Positions 25,058 to 35,956 of a stretch of 64,000 nucleotides of DNA are shown in pieces (position 1 is the stretch's first letter; each line of letters opens with the position of its first letter). The stretch is from Monosporascus cannonballus (taxonomy: Eukaryota > Ascomycota > Sordariomycetes > Xylariales). The stretch is from the NCBI GenBank assembly GCA_004154925.1, contig QJNS01000117.1:181311-245310 (forward strand), in the 5' to 3' direction. The notes under the pieces were generated by a model, which saw nothing but the letters and a program-made list of their open reading frames with translations, searched no databases and was not told where the DNA came from. A program made the translations under genes and the position numbers.

Positions 25058-27705
25058 GTATTTAATTAGATAATAATATAAAAACAAATATTTTATCCTA
25101 AAAGATTACTTATAGGCATTATTAAGAACTTTAAAAAAAGCAAAAGACAATATTTTAATCCTTATTACTATATTATTAAGTAATAATCTTATTTTAAAAA
25201 AAGCAACAAACTTTAAAAAACTCCGTATTATTAATGCCTTTTTTAAAATCTTTAAATAAGATTTATATGTAAAAGAAAAGAGCGTTTCTAAGTATTAAAA
25301 CTTTTTAAAAAGTATGATTCCCAAATTATTATCAATCAATCTCTTATAAATTAATCCAGATTTTTACCAAAATTTACAATATTTATTTATAAAAACAATA
25401 AAAGGAATAAGAAAATTTACCGCTAGAAAGTACGATAAAATAAAAGGTTATTTTAGTATTAATTTAATTATTATATTTAAATGGAATAATAAAATAATAT
25501 TATATATTTTATTTTAAACTATTAGAATACTAATTGCAAAAAGAAATGGACCTTAATTTATCTGAAATTTATAAATAAACTTAAAATCATAAAACGAAAG
25601 TTTCGAAATTGCTATATTTATAATTTTTAATTTTATCAACAAAAATATATCCCGTTTTAAAGTGTATCGTACTTCATGTAATTTTAAAATATAATAGTGT
25701 CTTATAATATCAAAAATAATATATAAAATACTAAAAGCCTTTTAATATAAAAAATGTCGAAAATATTACAAAACTTTTCCTAAATAGTAAATCGAAAATA
25801 GAAATCAATTTTCGCCAAAAAAACAGATTTAATGAAAGCGAAAACTTTAAATGAAAATTTGAATTAAAACTGTAAGCAGCAAAATATATAAATGGAGAAA
25901 TTTCAGTTGTGTCGGAACATTTAGTTTGAATAAACATATATTTTGAAAAGGGTTTATAAGATTATTTATTACCATGGTGTACTGAACGAATGTAGTATAA
26001 AAGAAATTTATTTCAAATTGTGTAATTACTTTTTAATATAAAAAACTCGTTAATATGTTGAAGTTAATGACATATTGGACTTTTAAATGTATTTATCGTT
26101 AAATATGGTCTTATTCGAATATATTAGCTTTCAAAAACGTCGTATTAAACTATATAGTTATTTCTGAAAACTATTGAATATTATATATATATATATATTA
26201 TAAAGAACCTCTTATCATTGCTAATTTTATAAAGTTATAAATTAACTGATTATTATCGTAGTTAAGGTATTTAATTAAAAAATATTATTATAATGAAAAC
26301 TTTCGCAATATAACTTTAGTATTTTGCTCCGAGCAAATCTAAAAATAAATTATATCAGAAAGTAATACAATTATCATAATTGTAGAACTTATTTTACTAT
26401 AAATATAACTATGTTTATAAACTTATATAGTTATAAGGTTAATCTTAAAAACAAAATTAAACTTTAGAGCAAATTAAAAAAACTTAAATAGACTTTTAAT
26501 TATAGTATTTGGAAATGGTAACCGAAAAATATATTAACGAAAGATTATATAAATGTATATTTATAATTAATAAAAAATATTTAATTATATTATAATATTT
26601 ATTTTAGTAGCCAAAGATAGACTTGTAGAAATATTTAGCTTATAACTGAAATTTCGTTTAATTATTCATAACGGTGAGAAAAAAAACCTTTTAGAAATAA
26701 ATTTACATTTATTTGTTAATATTTGTAAATAATTATTAAATCCTAAAATTAAAACTTGATGAAGGTCCGACAGACAATATGAATATTAGGCTGTTTTAAT
26801 ATATTTAGATTCGAAATATAAATTAACCTTCGAAATTCTAGAATCTCGTTTAAAATTAATAAAAGTTGCATCAAAATATATCTTAAAACTGTATTCGAAA
26901 TATTTATTTTTAATTCCGCAATATTTAAGTACCTTTATCGAAAACATAAAATATATTAATAATATTTTTTGAAATTTAAAAAAACGTAAATAAATTGTTT
27001 AAATATATTAAAAATAATTTTCTTCTCAAGATATTATAATTTTGTTTAAAATATATCTTGAAAAAATATTATATCGGATACAAGAAAATCGTAACTCGAA
27101 AAATAATATATAAAGTTTATAAAAACATATTTCTTAAAAAAACGAAATTAAAAACAATTACGATTCAATCGATACGCGTAAATTAAACTATCGCGAAATA
27201 ATTTCTGAGAATTATAAATGCAATGCGTAAAACATTAAAAATTACTTAAAAATATTAAGACATTTATGGCGATTATCAGAAAATACTTTTTAATAATAAA
27301 GCCTGACAGAAAATTTATTATTCGATATATTTAATTTAAAATATTTAATGGTATTAAAATATATAGATATACAGATAGTTTTCTCGTAAATATATAATGT
27401 ACCGCCTTAAAATATGTATTTAAATATTATAAAATTTAAATACAAAATAGAATTCTTACGTTATTATTATACGATAACTTTGTATTTATTAAAATATAAA
27501 GACATTATATAATATATAAACGAAACTTATATGCAATTACTAAATTCGTTAAACGTTATAAACGATATTTTCGATTTTAATCGCCGTTTATTATGTTTAC
27601 GGACTATAAATTTTTAAATTTTCTTTTTATAATTTCTACACATTAAGGGAAATTTTGTTCAATAAGCGGATGAGTTAAAAGTATTAATGTAAGATAATGG
27701 GTAGC
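25058..27705. repeat. Extremely AT-rich DNA, nothing recognisable
   Basis: Stops in every frame, simple A/T runs including a (TA)n tract near 26182-26200, and no terminal repeats or motifs. The 68-codon open stretch at 25731-25937 is not distinctive. Most likely ancient repeats mutated beyond recognition. Confidence 0.5.
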
Positions 27706-27894
27706 TGTGAGCTGGGGTGAGGTGATCTCCGACCAGTCGTAAAGCAGATTCCAAGACGTAAGTGTATTAGATTACTTCTATCTGGCGTTTCCCACTAGCT
27801 TTCAGATGTTGGATTTATATTAGTAAGTGGGTCGGTAGCTGATCGGTGGCTGGTCGGCTACCAGCCTTATCCTCATAGGGGCTGTATTCTCACA
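27706..27894. repeat. GC-normal 189-bp relic, possible solo LTR
   Basis: A block of ordinary composition standing in AT-rich sequence. It begins TGTGAG and ends CTCACA, so it has TG...CA ends with a 6-bp inverted repeat, and it contains an internal inverted repeat GGTAGC...GCTACC (about 27835-27863). No 5-bp duplication flanks it (GTAGC versus ATTAA) and no second copy lies in the window. Confidence 0.4.
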
Positions 27895-28275
27895 ATTAAA
27901 TATTAAAATAGTATATATTGAAAAAGCGTAAAGCAAATAGCAGATACCGTATTACGTATTATTTTTCTATTTCGAAAGTATATAAACAAATTCTCGGATT
28001 TGAAATACGTTAATAAATAAGAATTATAAATTTACAAAATAAAAAAACAAAGTATAAAAACTGTTTTGAATCTTTAAAATTAATTCATTAATAAGCCTTT
28101 ATAAATCTATTAATTTCGGAATAAAATATAAAATCTAAAATAATATTTATTTGAAAGTTATTTGATAATAATATTGTTAATAACCTATTTATAAAATTAT
28201 TTTTTATTGAAATAAAAGTTTAACTTAAAACAAATTTAAAATACGGAAGTTCGATATAATATTATATTGTATAAA
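27895..28275. other. AT-rich spacer, nothing seen
   Basis: Short AT-rich stretch without motifs, terminal repeats or open frames. Confidence 0.5.
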
Positions 28276-28399
28276 TGTCACAGTCCCAAGTGGCACCTTG
28301 TAGGTATATAGGGCAGAACAAGGCGGTCAGGGCTCGACCTGACAACGTTCCACTTTTAGTGGTGTAATGGCTAGACTCTTGTTCTTCTGTGCCGTGACA
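28276..28399. repeat. 124-bp element with TGTCAC/GTGACA ends and two stems
   Basis: Ends are TGTCACAG and CCGTGACA (near-perfect 8-bp inverted repeat). It holds two perfect small stems, GTCAGG-CCTGAC around GCTCGA and CCACT-AGTGG around TTT, and the string GTGGTGTAATGGCTAGA, which resembles a pol III A box. The opposite strand has GGTCGAGCCCTG, resembling a B box, but the two are on different strands, so this is not a tRNA. It adjoins the broken end of the LTR element at 28400-29019. No target duplication was found. Confidence 0.4.
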
Positions 28400-29019
28400 C
28401 TTACGATTCGTTTCTGCAAACGCGTTATTAAGCGGCGGGCCTACTGTAAGTTTTTGGCAAAGCGGGTCCTCTTTTATAAAAACCTTTTTTTTCCGTTTTT
28501 GTAAAAAGGTATTTTTCTATTTTCGTTATCCGGTTAAGCAAATTACTTATCGTTTTATTACGGCTAAAAACCAGCTTAGTAAATTCCTTTTGTTATATAT
28601 TAAACTTTTAAAATATATTTACAAATAATTAATATTATAAGTTTTTTAAATAATTCCGGATAAAATTAGTGCCGTAAGCTCGCCCATAATTTCGTCCGTT
28701 ATGTTATTTCGCAATTACCTCGTTATAAAACTCTTTTTGGCTTATTATTCGTAACTATGGTATTTTTGTGAAACGTTTCGCGTTTATTTAATTTTTTAAA
28801 AGCTGTAATAAGTTATAACCTTAAATATATATAACGGGTACGATACGTAAGTTAAACGGAAATACGGCCTAACAAAGGTTTATATTCAAAATAAGGAGAG
28901 AAAGGGAAAAACAGCTAACCACCAACAAAGTGGCTATTCCTTATATATATATGGGTAAGCTCGGGCTACGGAGCTCGCTCCGTAAGCCCGAGCTGCCCTA
29001 TAGGCTTTAGCCTGTAACA
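28400..29019 (-). mobile_element. 5' fragment of a 190-bp-LTR Gypsy element, inverted
   Basis: 28830-29019 is the reverse complement of the 190-bp LTR at 45447 and 50822, beginning TGTTACAGGC when read leftward from 29019. The internal sequence leftward to about 28400 matches 45637 to about 46070, then similarity stops at the 124-bp element. So only the 5' LTR and about 430 bp of leader remain. The LTR keeps a long GC-rich hairpin (about 28962-28995). Confidence 0.75.
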
Positions 29020-29760
29020 CAAACTTAATAATACTTATATTTTAAATTTTATAAAATAGTTTTAAAGCCCTAAAAACTATTAATGAACTATTGTATTTAA
29101 AGATACTAGGTATAGTATATGCAGTGTAAAATATATCGTGTAATAACTTTTTATATACTTAGCTTAGTTTGCAAAATTGAGCTTGAACGTTGATCTACTT
29201 TGTGTAAAGTAATTTTAATACAATTTTGCTAATTGTTATGATAGCTACTTTACGTAATATTTGACTATATTATATTACTTACGAATTCTGTTAGAAAAAC
29301 CGTGTTTTAGCTGTTAATAAAAAATTTTTACAAAAGCTTAGATATAATTCGAAATTTCAAGTTTGGTAGTTAAAGCTTATAAAAATAAAAGTAGATATTA
29401 TATTTAATGTTTTATTTCGCTTTTAAATACATTTATCGTACTTTCTAATTAATTAACGCTTTATATATATATTAGAACTTGTTGCGAATCTAGAAATATT
29501 TATTTAAGAAAAAGTATTTTAATATTATTACGGCCTAATAAAATATGAAATACATAAAACTAGATTTAAATACAAAATCATTATCTAGTTTAATTAATTA
29601 TATAACTAATGTTTTAAAAGTTAATAAAAATTATTGTTATTTTAATCACAGCGATAATAAGAATGAATTTTAAAAGAAAATTAAAGCTATTCAGCATTAT
29701 AATACTAAAGAATATTAAACTTTTATGAAAATATTAACTGTATTTAAATTATTTACGTAT
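29020..29760. other. AT-rich border region, nothing recognisable
   Basis: No frames, motifs or terminal repeats are seen. Composition switches to about 50% GC within roughly 50-100 bp around 29760-29800, marking the left edge of the gene island. The stretch 29760-30091 is the 5' flank of the next gene; no TATA box stands out in it. Confidence 0.5.
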
Positions 29761-30091
29761 ATTTTAATCAGAACTTATAGACTACCCTTCGGATTTGCTA
29801 ACGACCTATTGGGTATCCATTTCCTCACTCTAGCCTGCAGTAGGTTGTCGCATCTTTTTGGTACCACACATCGTAGGATTAGTTGGTGGCTGAGCTGCCA
29901 GGCATGGAGGGACCGTTACAAATAACACTGCTAGACATAGTCATCCCAGTCTATTCTCTAAGTCGCCCAACTCTGCTTGAGTATAAGTCCGTTTGCCTGG
30001 CTGAGTACAAATATTCTAGCTGCTTCCTCCCTTAGTTCAACCAGCGACGCATACTTTGTCTACACGTTTACTTTTCAAAGACTTTCGCGAA

Positions 30092-30817
30092 ATGGAAATC
30101 CCCTTACAAACCCCAAAACCGCAGGTTAACATTCTTCCTGACTATATATCGGAGGAAGAAACAACTTTCACTGTATACTGTCATGATAGCACCTTCAAGC
30201 ATGTAACGGCTACGAACAACGGACAGCCTCTGTTCCACGTTGTGGGGAAGACCCTCGGCACGTCATGGACCGCCCGGCGTAAGGTCTACGATAGCTTCAA
30301 CGACCAACACATCTTCGACTTCCGTCACCACAACTTCGACATCAAGAACGGGTGGGTTGCCGAAACCCCTACGGGCCGAAAGCTTTGTTCGCTCGAGGAT
30401 AAATCTCAAATCAGCACCAAGCACTTTGCTCTCGACACAACCGTATATACCGAGTCGGGCGAGGAGGTCCTAGTACTTATGCGGCCTAATGATCCTTGGG
30501 CCTTGACAGTAACCATCAGCGTTGGTGGTACGGCTATTGCGACTATTGGCAAGACCGAGGACAACCCGACCTGTGGCCGAGGGAAGAAAGACAGAAGTGT
30601 CTGGGCAGTCCGAGTTGCGTCTGGAGTCGATTTGAGCTTAGTATGATGTCCCCGACTTTTTTTCTACGCTTGTCTGTGGTTAGGATCTGTTGCTAATGGC
30701 GGGTTTTAGGTAATGCTATTGGTGCTATGCCGCGCGGATATGGGACATGGCTGGTATGAGGTTTTCAACGGGTACCCACTACCCACAGTTGGCGGGTTTC
30801 CTGTAACCAACAATTAA
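30092..30817 (+). CDS. LURP-one-related (tubby C-terminal-like) protein, two exons
   Basis: Member of the LOR/LURP-one-related family (DUF567), small beta-barrel proteins with a tubby-like fold. Their biochemical role is unknown, though plant members are linked to defence. Exon 1 is 30092-30640, starting at the first ATG (MEIPLQTPKP). Exon 2 is 30710-30817. The intron, 30641-30709 (69 nt, GTATGA...TTTTAG, branch-like TGCTAAT at 30691), is phase 0 and removes an immediate stop. Product about 218 aa. Family features: the pattern V-x-G-x-x-L-G-T-S-W, the central FDFRHHNF strand, and the C-terminal helix start ASGVDLSL that continues into MLVLCRADMGH after splicing. That this helix is restored supports the intron. 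An unspliced reading would end at 30646. The last ~15 residues are less certain. Isolated, with no operon-like partner. Confidence 0.78.
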
Positions 30818-31843
30818 ACCCTAGTCGTACTTGGTATGGAAGGTAAATAAATTGACCCAGTCAGGTTGTTACGCTAAAACCTCTCAATCCTCCCCACTTA
30901 GCTAGCTACATTTTTACTAGCGAATTGCCATATTAAGCACGGATTAGGATCTCAACCGAGGTACTTATGGCAACAGCCAAGGGATTAGTCACAAATTAGT
31001 ATGGCATGGTGCCTAGCGTGTCCCACGGGTACTTGACAGGTCAGTTTTGTCTCTGCCTCTTATAGTGCCCAGCGGTAGATTGTGCGTATTCGAATACAAA
31101 TTTGTATGCAGGGCTTACATGGACGTCAGTGGACCTGGTGGAGGAAACTAGCAGAATAATACCCCTGCGTACTACACTTCATGTTCACCTGCGCATTTTG
31201 TCGCGGAGACGTCTGTGGTACTCTTCTGCCGATTTCCGATCCCTAAAGCACTATTTGTATCAAAAGACAGTTGCAATAACAGGTGCCGATATAATCACGT
31301 GCTCCATTGTCAATTGCGCCACAAGGCTGCATAACACCAATAATTGAAAAAAAAAAAAAATCTGACTACTGAAGTCGTAACGAGACAAGTGTGAGATTTA
31401 AGACCTGATAGTGTCCCGCCGTAGTGTGGGGCCTCACATTTTTCGGCACTTCAGGATCTGACAGCAAGAAAGTCAGATAGATAGAATGGTTATTGGCTCA
31501 CGGAGGACGACGCTTCACGATGGCTTGTCATAAGACTGGTTGCTGAGCCACGAGAAGCAATCAAGTGACCTCCTTTAAGCATCCCCCTTGTGACTTCTTC
31601 CATTTATGACAGAATATACATTATCCGCCTATACATAGGCCTCGTGGCTCCAGGCTGGAACTTTAAGATAACTTCACCGGACTATTACGACACCACACGG
31701 CATCCCGCTGCAACAAGATTATGGCCCCGGAACTGGAAAAACAAATATATTCGCATCCTGTCATCCCCTCCCTCCCACTAGGCGTACGCTACACTTTTTC
31801 GAATAAATCGCCGTGAGGCGATTGGGAGTTGTGTGCCGCCTTT
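30818..31843. other. Intergenic region, no supported gene
   Basis: About 1 kb of normal composition between two gene 3' ends (convergent). Open frames of 60-80 codons (for example 31102-31347) show no domain, and their starts and ends fit nothing. A run of 14 A at about 31346-31359 is the only simple feature. The 3' UTRs of both neighbours presumably lie here. Confidence 0.5.
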
Positions 31844-33540
31844 TCACCCAGTCAGCTCATAGCATGGCTCATTTCGGGGTGAGGTTTGCTGCGGTTGCGA
31901 GTCCGGTATCTGTCTCACTTCAGCCCCTTGAAGCTCGTTTGGGCCATGTGTGTTAAGGTTGTTGGCCTCCACTTCATAATATTTTTGGTACTGGTATGGG
32001 GTATGATACGTCGTCTCTCCTTGGTATGTTGGTGCGTCACTTTGAGGCTGGGGGTCGGCGGCAGCGCTTGCCTTGCCTCGACGGCGTTGCCAGAAGGCGA
32101 CGCCAATGATGATGGCGAGGAACGTCACTCCACCAATGGCGATTCCTGCAATGGCGCCTGAAGCTAAATTGCCGCCGTCCTCGGGTGGTGGCTGGTCGGG
32201 GGGTGTTTCGGCATTTTCTGAAGCACTCGCCACTGGTGCAGAGACACACCAGTCGGTGACATCTTCTCCTTCTTCATTGACACCCACCAGGTTTTCGACG
32301 GTGGTAGGGTTGGCTTCCCACACAGTAAACTTTCTGCTGTCTTGATTCACCATCACGTAGGCTGCGGAGAGAAACTGTCGTCCTAACACGCTTATATCGT
32401 TGGAATTGATGCCCTGAAGAGAATTGATTACTAGATTTGATCGCGAATAGTTTGCCACTAGTTGACCGTCTTCTTCGATATACCGCTCTGGCACGACTAG
32501 TTGGCTGTTTCGAATTCGAATAGCGGGTCCGTCTCGGATCTTGATTGTCATATCTCCCCGGTACGGTTTGTCACCATCGTCGTACAAGAGACTGTAATAT
32601 GACACACCATAGCTACGCTGAGAGATGCTGGTATTGGTATGCTCCATGAACCTGAGCATGTATGGATCGTAGGCGATGGTCATCATGACTGGATAGTCGG
32701 GGATGATACACGCGTCAAAGGGGCCACTCGACGTCTTCGCCACGATGCTAGTATCAGTGCCATTGGGAAAGTTAAGAACAACATCGTCAATGACAACGAG
32801 CATTTGTGTCGCACATCTTTCATCTTGCTTGAGGCCTTGCGTATAACCCTGCCCGTACACCTTCGCTCGGTCATAACCGCCAAACACGAACGTCCCGTCG
32901 AGCTGTGTGTTGGAGTTGGCTCCCGTCCAGCCGAAGAACATACTCCAGGTGCGGGAAGCAATGTGATTCCCGGACCTGAGAGCACGAAGAATGGTGGAAT
33001 CCTCGCCGAGGCCGAAGGCCATCATTGGGTGATAGCCCTGTTGCGCCCAGTCTTGGAGGGGAACTCCCAGGGAGAAGTCGTCCAAGGTGATATTTTCGTT
33101 GATTTTGAAGACATCAGTGTAAAACCTCATTTCAGGATACTGCGAACCATCCCGGGGAGGACCGTCTTCAGCGGCCTGCCTTCTCGTCTCGGACTCAAGC
33201 ATATTGTACTGTCCACCACGCCATGTTGTACAGCCGTCCTCGGACGAAGGTGCAGGGTGTGTGCAATAGCCGTTCGTTTCGTACACGATAGTGTTGCTCA
33301 AGGGCCTAGCGGATCAAGTTAGAAAATGGGCTTATTCTTGCCATCCAGAGGCCGGCGCACGACAAACCATTGTGGGAGAAAAGCAAAGTTCTGTGGAGGT
33401 TCGCCTACAGATAAGGCGACTCCTCTCGTAAGCTGACCGTTAGATAGACTAACATTGCCGATTGATGCTACGACGGGATAAGGAGCACATTGTGCTGAGA
33501 CGGAGTTCCATAGGGCTCGATAAATCAATAGGCCAGCCAT
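31844..33540 (-). CDS. Pepsin-fold (peptidase A1-like) membrane protein, likely inactive, two exons
   Basis: Exon 1 is 33540-33368 and exon 2 is 33305-31844. The intron, 33367-33306 (62 nt, GTTTGT...CTAACTTGATCCGCTAG), is phase 2 and joins FLPQ-W-PLSNTIVYETN, which follows the fungal A1-like pattern. Product about 544 aa; an upstream ATG at 33579 would add 13 residues. Order: short signal-like N-terminus (MAGLLIYRALWNSVSA), pepsin-fold domain (about residues 20-420, with VGEPPQNF and DGTFVFGGYD strands), a spacer rich in Pro/Glu, a transmembrane helix (GAIAGIAIGGVTFLAIIIGV) followed by QRRRGK, and a cytoplasmic tail of about 75 residues rich in Gln, Tyr and Pro. Neither catalytic Asp-Thr/Ser-Gly motif is present: the first site lacks Asp, and the second reads near FDACIIPDYPV. 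So it is probably a surface-exposed pseudo-protease, not an enzyme. Divergent from the gene at 34253. Confidence 0.82.
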
Positions 33541-34252
33541 GGCTTGTCGACAAGCCCCCCAACGTTCCGGAAGCCACATAGGGGCGGGCTATCTTGATGA
33601 AGTTGAACAACGATGGCCTAGGACATAAAACTCGGGTGACACTTTGGATAAAAGGGCGACCGCAATCTGTCAATAGTTAGTTCACTACAAACCCTAGCTA
33701 AAAGCAATTGACAACAATTGCTGTGGCGCGATGTCGGAAGACTTTATCAGGCTTGTCACACGGGTAAGGCTTGTGCATTTTAGCGTTTCACGGCCCGAAT
33801 TTTAAGTTTACCCCGGGGGGCCGGGCTTCGGAAATTAGCGCCTGAGCCGTTCCGGCCTGAAGATGCGCCTTCCGCGGCCAATTACGCTTTCCCGCCAAGA
33901 TGCGCTTGCTACTAACTACAGACTTCGAACGCTATAATTGGTTTATAATATTGAAGTTCTTGTGTTAGTGATAAATTTAGACCCCTGAAACAACCTGCGA
34001 CCAACTGCATATTTATGCAGGCTGGCAGCCAGGCAGCATGCAGAACTCATTTCATATCAGCTGTTTACAAGGCTTCTGTCCCCTGAATATTTGCGTGGAG
34101 ACTGGAAGCCACACCAGTATTCTCCAGAATCCTCTTTCGTCGTTTGTTCTCATCGCATTTAGGTACTCGGTATTTCGCTCCCTGTTTCTGCCTCCCCAAT
34201 GCTATGGCAAAACCCGCACCCACTGCCTGGAGCTAAGTTGTCTTCAAGAACT
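33541..34252. promoter_or_regulatory. Shared divergent promoter region
   Basis: About 0.7 kb between the start codons of the pepsin-fold gene (-) and the glycosyltransferase gene (+). Seen: a CCAAT box (GGCCAATTAC, about 33877), a direct repeat AAGATGCGCYT (about 33860 and 33897), a GC-rich run (about 33811-33830), and a TATA-like stretch (TTATAATATT, about 33943) upstream of the plus-strand gene. Transcription starts cannot be placed. Confidence 0.4.
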
Positions 34253-35956
34253 ATGTTGAATAGGAGACTGTCGGTTGCTGTTGCACTTGTCCTTGTCGCA
34301 TTCAGCCTGACGTTCATTGTCCCTGGATCACGCTTGTATCTGTCAGATAACATCGCAAGATGGCGTAGGCCAGCAACTTCGGTCTCTTGCTTACGACCGG
34401 AAGTAAATGAGATGGCGGTGAACTTACTGCACCCGGAGTATTACCCGACCACCGATGCGGACAACGCCTGCCCCCGTTTCTCGTTCACGTACTTCAATGA
34501 GTTCCATGCTCATGCCGCTTCTTATTGCGAACCAGGTTCACGGGCAAATCTGACCTGCTTTCACCGGGATTCCGGTTTTGATAGCAAGACGGATTCTTTT
34601 TGTTTTGCGCAGGGAGCTGCCTTGAATGTGGAGCACGGAAAATTCCAACTGGACTGCAAATTGCGACAGTTCTCCAAGCAAGAAGAGGAGGACGGCCTAT
34701 TGCCTTTCGGTCGATTGCCGGGATATTGGTACGAGACAGGCCCCTCTAACGTCTTCGCACTGGCTATCGATGTGCAAAAGTCGAAACCCCATCCAGCTGG
34801 TGGGGAAAAGGAGAGGGAGAAAGAGAAGCCGCAAGAAGCGAGCGAATCTTTTCAACAAAACATGAACTCCACCGTTGCCCCGCCGAAGACGCTCCTTCTT
34901 CTCAAGCGCGAGGGCGAGGCAAATCCATGGCATAGTCTCATGGAAGTCTTCTCTACGTACATGTCTTTTGACATCTTGCGCATGCAAGGGAGTAGCCCCG
35001 GGGATAATGCACCTCTTTTCAGGGACCCAGGCGACTCGGACGACACTCAAGTCGTCATCCTAGACGACCGCGACGACGGCCCTTATTTTGGCCTTTGGAC
35101 GTTATTTGCGCGACGGAAGCCCTTGCGTCTTGGCGAGCTACTAGGCGACCCGTCTACTGCCAACAGCCTCAAGGACGTCGATTTGATTATTCCCCTTGCT
35201 GGGAGCAGCAATCCGTTTTGGAAGGATGATGAGCAGGCTCAACAATGCAACGGCGCGCCGATGCTCAATGTGTTTAGCCGCCGCGTGCTCGATTTCTACG
35301 GTATTAAAGATCCCCCGATCCGCAAGAATGACAAACCCATCGTCGTTACTTTCGTCAACCGCCGGGAGAACCGGCGGCTACAGAACCAACGCTTCCTGCT
35401 TGCCGAGCTCCAAAGGAGGAATTCGCGCATCAATGTACAAATGGTCAACTTTGCCTCTATCACGTTTTCGGAACAACTCCGCCTCGCGCGGGAAACGGAC
35501 GTTCTTGTGGGAGCCCATGGCGCAGGGCTGACCCATTCTCTGTTTATGCGCCGGGGCGCCGGCGCCGTGGTGGAGATCCAGCCGGAGGGACTGGACCACA
35601 ATGGTTTTCGAAACGTTGCCGGGATGCTCGGCCTCGGTTACTACCGCGTCCACGCAAGCACCATTCCCCCAGAGGAGTGGAGGGAAGGGGAAGAGGAGGA
35701 GGAGGACGCCCAGCCCAAGGGCGAGAACAATCCGTCAAGGAGGACAGGAAACAGGAAGGACCGAGGGGCAATCAGACAGAATAAGGACGACAAGAAAAGC
35801 GGCAAAAACACCGCGGCAGCAGGCAGCAGTATCAGGAAGCGAGACGAGTGGCACTGGCGGGACATCGACATAGAAGAGAGTCGATTCTTCGATGTCGTCG
35901 AAGCGGCTATCAGGTTTATGTATACTAAAGGGCCCTGGAATTATGATGTAAATTAA
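34253..35956 (+). CDS. GT61 family glycosyltransferase (EOGT/DUF563-like)
   Basis: Type II membrane glycosyltransferase of the secretory pathway, family GT61 (PF04577). Animal EOGT adds O-GlcNAc to EGF domains, and fungal relatives include xylosyltransferases; the donor and acceptor here are unknown. Single exon, 567 aa from Met 34253, which places the helix SVAVALVLVAFSLTFIV right at the N-terminus; an upstream ATG at 34199 would add 18 residues. Conserved blocks (numbered from 34253): PWHSLMEVFSTYMSFDIL (about 225-242), NVFSRRVLDFYG near 340-350, the hallmark VGAHGAGLTHSLFMRRGA (about 419-436) with VEIQPEGLDHN, and a C-terminal DEWHWRDIDIE. Odd: two low-complexity Lys/Glu/Arg-rich insertions (about 176-210 and 476-530), the second just before the C-terminal block. 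No intron signal is needed across them. Divergent with the gene on the left. Confidence 0.88.
   Translation: MLNRRLSVAVALVLVAFSLTFIVPGSRLYLSDNIARWRRPATSVSCLRPEVNEMAVNLLHPEYYPTTDADNACPRFSFTYFNEFHAHAASYCEPGSRANLTCFHRDSGFDSKTDSFCFAQGAALNVEHGKFQLDCKLRQFSKQEEEDGLLPFGRLPGYWYETGPSNVFALAIDVQKSKPHPAGGEKEREKEKPQEASESFQQNMNSTVAPPKTLLLLKREGEANPWHSLMEVFSTYMSFDILRMQGSSPGDNAPLFRDPGDSDDTQVVILDDRDDGPYFGLWTLFARRKPLRLGELLGDPSTANSLKDVDLIIPLAGSSNPFWKDDEQAQQCNGAPMLNVFSRRVLDFYGIKDPPIRKNDKPIVVTFVNRRENRRLQNQRFLLAELQRRNSRINVQMVNFASITFSEQLRLARETDVLVGAHGAGLTHSLFMRRGAGAVVEIQPEGLDHNGFRNVAGMLGLGYYRVHASTIPPEEWREGEEEEEDAQPKGENNPSRRTGNRKDRGAIRQNKDDKKSGKNTAAAGSSIRKRDEWHWRDIDIEESRFFDVVEAAIRFMYTKGPWNYDVN

Noticed and set aside
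28276..28399. tRNA gene
   Set aside because: The A-box-like and B-box-like strings are on opposite strands and no cloverleaf or acceptor stem can be formed.
29725..29925. 66-codon plus-strand frame at the island edge
   Set aside because: It starts in AT-rich DNA and ends in the island with no domain, so it is a chance frame across the border.
31102..31347. 81-codon frame between the LURP-like and pepsin-fold genes
   Set aside because: No domain, no intron or family match, and it lies in the convergent 3' intergenic space.
32639..33322. 227-codon plus-strand frame
   Set aside because: It is antisense to the pepsin-fold gene, whose frame, splice sites and membrane helix are coherent.
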